Shown here piece after piece: positions 61,823-64,000 of a DNA stretch of 64,000 nucleotides. Numbering within the stretch: the stretch's first letter is position 1; each line of letters starts with the position of its first letter. The position numbers were made by a program, and so were the translations under genes. The notes under the pieces are model-generated. The model was given only the letters and a program-made list of their open reading frames with translations, was not told where the DNA came from and searched no databases. The stretch is from Leifsonia sp. SCN 70-46 (lineage in GTDB: Bacteria > Actinomycetota > Actinomycetes > Actinomycetales > Microbacteriaceae), in contig MEFY01000002.1 of the NCBI GenBank assembly GCA_001725325.1, forward strand, positions 2,421,559 through 2,485,558, in the 5' to 3' direction.

Positions 61823-63193
61823 CTAGAAGGCCGCGAGCTCCTCGGCGACGAGGAAGGCGAGCTCGAGCGACTGCATGTGGTTGAGGCGCGGGTCGCACAG
61901 CGACTCGTAGCGCGTCGCGAGGGTGGCCTCGTCGATCTGCTCCGACCCGCCCAGGCACTCGGTCACGTCGTCGCCCGTGAGCTCGATGTGGATGCCGCCC
62001 GGGTAGGTGCCCGCCGCACGGTGCGCCTCGAAGAACCCCTTGACCTCGTCGACGACGTCGTCGAAGCGACGGGTCTTGTAGCCGTTGGGGGTCGTGAGGC
62101 CGTTGCCGTGCATGGGGTCGGAGACCCAGAGCGGCAGCGCGTCCATGCCCTTGATCGCCTCGAGCAGCGGCGGGAGCGCGTCGCGCACCTTGCCGGCGCC
62201 CATGCGCGTGATGAAGGTCAGGCGGCCGGGCTCGCGGTTCGGGTCGAGCTTGTCGATGATGCCCTTGAGCGTGTCGGGGGTCGTCGTCGGGCCGAGCTTG
62301 ATGCCGATGGGGTTCCGCACGCGCGAGAAGTAGTCCATGTGGGCGCCGTCGAGGTCGCGCGTGCGCTCGCCGATCCAGAGGAAGTGGGCGCTCGTGTTGT
62401 ACGGCGTGCCGGTGCGCGAGTCGATGCGCGTCATGGGGCGCTCGTAGTCCATGAGCAGGCCCTCGTGGCTCGAGTAGAACTCGACGCGCTTGAGCTCGTC
62501 GAAGTCCGCGCCCGCGGCCTCCATGAACCTGATGGCCTTGTCGATCTCGTTCGCGAGCTTCTCGTAGCGGTGGTTCGCGGGGTTGGCCGCGAACCCCCTG
62601 TTCCACGAGTGCACCTGGCGCAGGTCGGCGAATCCACCCTGGGTGAAGGCGCGCACGAGGTTGAGGGTCGACGCGGCGGCGTGGTAGCCCTCGACGAGCC
62701 GGCCCGGGTCTGCTTCGCGCGACTCGGGGGTGAAGTCGTAGCCGTTGACGATGTCGCCGCGGTACGCGGGCAGCGTGACATCCCCGCGCGTCTCGGTGTC
62801 GCTCGAGCGCGGCTTCGCGAACTGGCCGGCCATGCGGCCCATCTTGATGATGGGCTTGGACGCGCCGTACGTGAGCACGACCGCCATCTGCAGGATCGTC
62901 TTGACGCGGTCGCGGATGTTCTGGGCGTTCGTGCCCGCGAAGGTCTCGGCGCAGTCGCCCCCCTGGAGCAGGAACGCCTCCCCGCGAGCGGCCTTGGCGA
63001 GCCTGTCGCGCAGCACGTCGGCCTCGCCCGCGAAGATGAGCGGCGGAAGCGTCGCGATCTTGGCGGAGGCCGCACCGACTGCGTCGGCGTCGGGCCATTC
63101 CGGCTGCTGCTTGATGGGGAGCGTCCGCCAATAGTCGAGGCCCGCGATCACTTCGGGATCAGCATCGACGACAGGCTCGGACGGGTCAACCAC
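61823..63193 (-). CDS. aroG: Class II 3-deoxy-7-phosphoheptulonate (DAHP) synthase
   Basis: First step of the shikimate pathway. 456 residues of the plant-like class II type: FLLQGGDCAETF, the metal and substrate segments KMGRMAGQFAKPRS, YHAAASTLNLVRAF, SHEGLLMDYE and KLGPTTTPD. GTG 63193 has AAAGGAA ten bases upstream. It is convergent with the kinase gene. Confidence 0.97.
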   Translation of the reverse strand: MVDPSEPVVDADPEVIAGLDYWRTLPIKQQPEWPDADAVGAASAKIATLPPLIFAGEADVLRDRLAKAARGEAFLLQGGDCAETFAGTNAQNIRDRVKTILQMAVVLTYGASKPIIKMGRMAGQFAKPRSSDTETRGDVTLPAYRGDIVNGYDFTPESREADPGRLVEGYHAAASTLNLVRAFTQGGFADLRQVHSWNRGFAANPANHRYEKLANEIDKAIRFMEAAGADFDELKRVEFYSSHEGLLMDYERPMTRIDSRTGTPYNTSAHFLWIGERTRDLDGAHMDYFSRVRNPIGIKLGPTTTPDTLKGIIDKLDPNREPGRLTFITRMGAGKVRDALPPLLEAIKGMDALPLWVSDPMHGNGLTTPNGYKTRRFDDVVDEVKGFFEAHRAAGTYPGGIHIELTGDDVTECLGGSEQIDEATLATRYESLCDPRLNHMQSLELAFLVAEELAAF

Positions 63194-63245
63194 GGGAGTG
63201 TTCCTTTGGTGCAGGGGTGGAGTGAAATGGGCAGGAATCTCGAGC

Positions 63246-63935
63246 CTACCGGCTGCGGGACCCCATCCTGTCCTTCACCGAACTCGCGTACACGTCCACG
63301 TATTCCTGCCCGCTGATGCGGCTGAGCTCGTACATGATCTCGTCGGTGATCGAGCGCAGGATGAACCTGTCGCCCTCGAGCCCCTCGAAGCGCGAGAAGT
63401 CGAGCGGCTCGCCGAAGATGACGCCGATGCGGCGCACCTTGGGGAGCTTGCTGCCGATGGGCATGACCTTCTCGGTGTCGACCATGGCGACGGGCACGAC
63501 GGGCACATGGCCCTCGAGGATCATGCGCGCGACGCCCGTGCGCCCGCGGTAGAGCTTGCCGTCGGGGCTGCGCGTGCCCTCGGGGTAGATGCCGAGCACG
63601 TTGCCCTTCGCGATGACCTCGAGCCCCGTGTTGAGCGAGGCCTCGGACGCCTTGCCGCCCGAGCGGTCGATGGGCAGCATGCCCGTGCCCAGCAGGAAGT
63701 GCTTGACCGCCCAGTTCTTGAGGCCCTTGCCCGTGAAGTAGTCGCTCTTGGCGAGGAAGTAGATGCGGCGCTCGATGAGCAGCGGCAGGAAGATCGAGTC
63801 GATGAACGACAGGTGGTTGCTCGCGAGGATGACCGGGCCGGTCTTGGGGATGTTGTCGAGCCCCGTGACCCACGGGCGGAACACCGTCTTGAGCAGCGGT
63901 CCCGCCACGAGGTTCTTCATGAACCAGTAGAACAT
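63246..63935 (-). CDS. 1-acylglycerol-3-phosphate acyltransferase (PlsC-like)
   Basis: 229 residues. The HX4D motif is in SNHLSFIDS near residue 40; block III is YPEGTRSPDG near 118 and block IV is PVVPVAMV. An N-terminal hydrophobic patch supports membrane attachment. It lies upstream of aroG on the same strand (53 bases). Confidence 0.92.
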   Translation of the reverse strand: MFYWFMKNLVAGPLLKTVFRPWVTGLDNIPKTGPVILASNHLSFIDSIFLPLLIERRIYFLAKSDYFTGKGLKNWAVKHFLLGTGMLPIDRSGGKASEASLNTGLEVIAKGNVLGIYPEGTRSPDGKLYRGRTGVARMILEGHVPVVPVAMVDTEKVMPIGSKLPKVRRIGVIFGEPLDFSRFEGLEGDRFILRSITDEIMYELSRISGQEYVDVYASSVKDRMGSRSR

Positions 63936-63965
63936 CGCGCTACCTCCGGCCGGAAAGTCTCTAGC

Positions 63966-64000
63966 TTATGCCTGGGCGTGGATGCGGGCGAGGTCGGCGG
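63966..64000 (-). CDS. 3' end of a gene cut by the window edge
   Basis: Only the last ten or so codons are seen, ending ADLARIHAQA and TAA. By gene order in related actinobacteria a ROK-family glucokinase often lies here, but the visible residues cannot prove it. Confidence 0.4.
   Translation of the reverse strand, partial: ADLARIHAQA

Overview
This 64 kb window is chromosomal DNA from a high-GC actinobacterium, most likely of the family Microbacteriaceae. The signs are RbpA, Wag31/DivIVA, SepF, DUF3043 and DUF3040 proteins, a class II DAHP synthase, an Rv2175c-like DNA-binding protein beside a PASTA kinase, a cytochrome bc1-aa3 branch with a diheme QcrC, frequent GTG starts and ATGA/GTGA gene overlaps. 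Genes are packed tightly. No gene-free stretch exceeds about 225 bases, and I see no tRNA, rRNA or CRISPR array. The first gene is cut by the left edge and the last gene by the right edge.

Layout. 1-5 kb: an Mtr4-like RNA helicase, apolipoprotein N-acyltransferase (lnt), polyprenol-phosphate mannosyltransferase (ppm1), and rbpA on the opposite strand. 5-7.3 kb: a glycerophosphodiesterase and a stomatin/NfeD membrane pair. 7.3-19 kb: a mixed accessory stretch with an SDR, an S9 peptidase, a Nudix hydrolase, a UPF0303 protein, a small CCHH protein, a divergent MarR/hydrolase pair, a CoA-binding protein, a HXXEE membrane protein, argG, and a coupled run of YchJ, lactate oxidase-like enzyme, TMEM175-like channel and glycerol kinase. 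19-29 kb: trpD diverges from ctaE-qcrCAB; the convergent ctaC-ctaD-ctaF operon supplies the rest of the terminal respiratory supercomplex. 29-34.3 kb: erpA, an M20 dipeptidase, DUF3043, pyrD, nrdR and hisD. 34-43 kb: a flavin reductase, dnaE, an RluD-type pseudouridine synthase, wag31, yggT, sepF, yggS and ftsZ. 43-56 kb: the dcw cell-wall and division cluster, read on the minus strand from mraZ to ftsQ. 56-64 kb: DUF3040, a polyprenyl diphosphate synthase, an Rv2175c-like regulator, a LysM hydrolase, a PASTA kinase, aroG, plsC and the tail of one more gene.

The most unusual object is a compact 1.1 kb cassette at 24422-25522. One gene, encoding an AbiEi-like N-terminal domain joined to a DUF559 (Vsr-like, PD-(D/E)XK) nuclease domain, is framed almost exactly by two 68-base gapless inverted repeats that match at 59 of 68 positions. 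It sits in the convergent gap between the qcr and cta respiratory operons and encodes no transposase. Other points of note: murE is missing between ftsI and murF; lspA is missing from between rluD and wag31; MraZ-type GTGG boxes spaced 10 bases apart lie before mraZ; several genes appear to have leaderless promoters; and a strong operator-like palindrome lies between a MarR gene and its divergent hydrolase.
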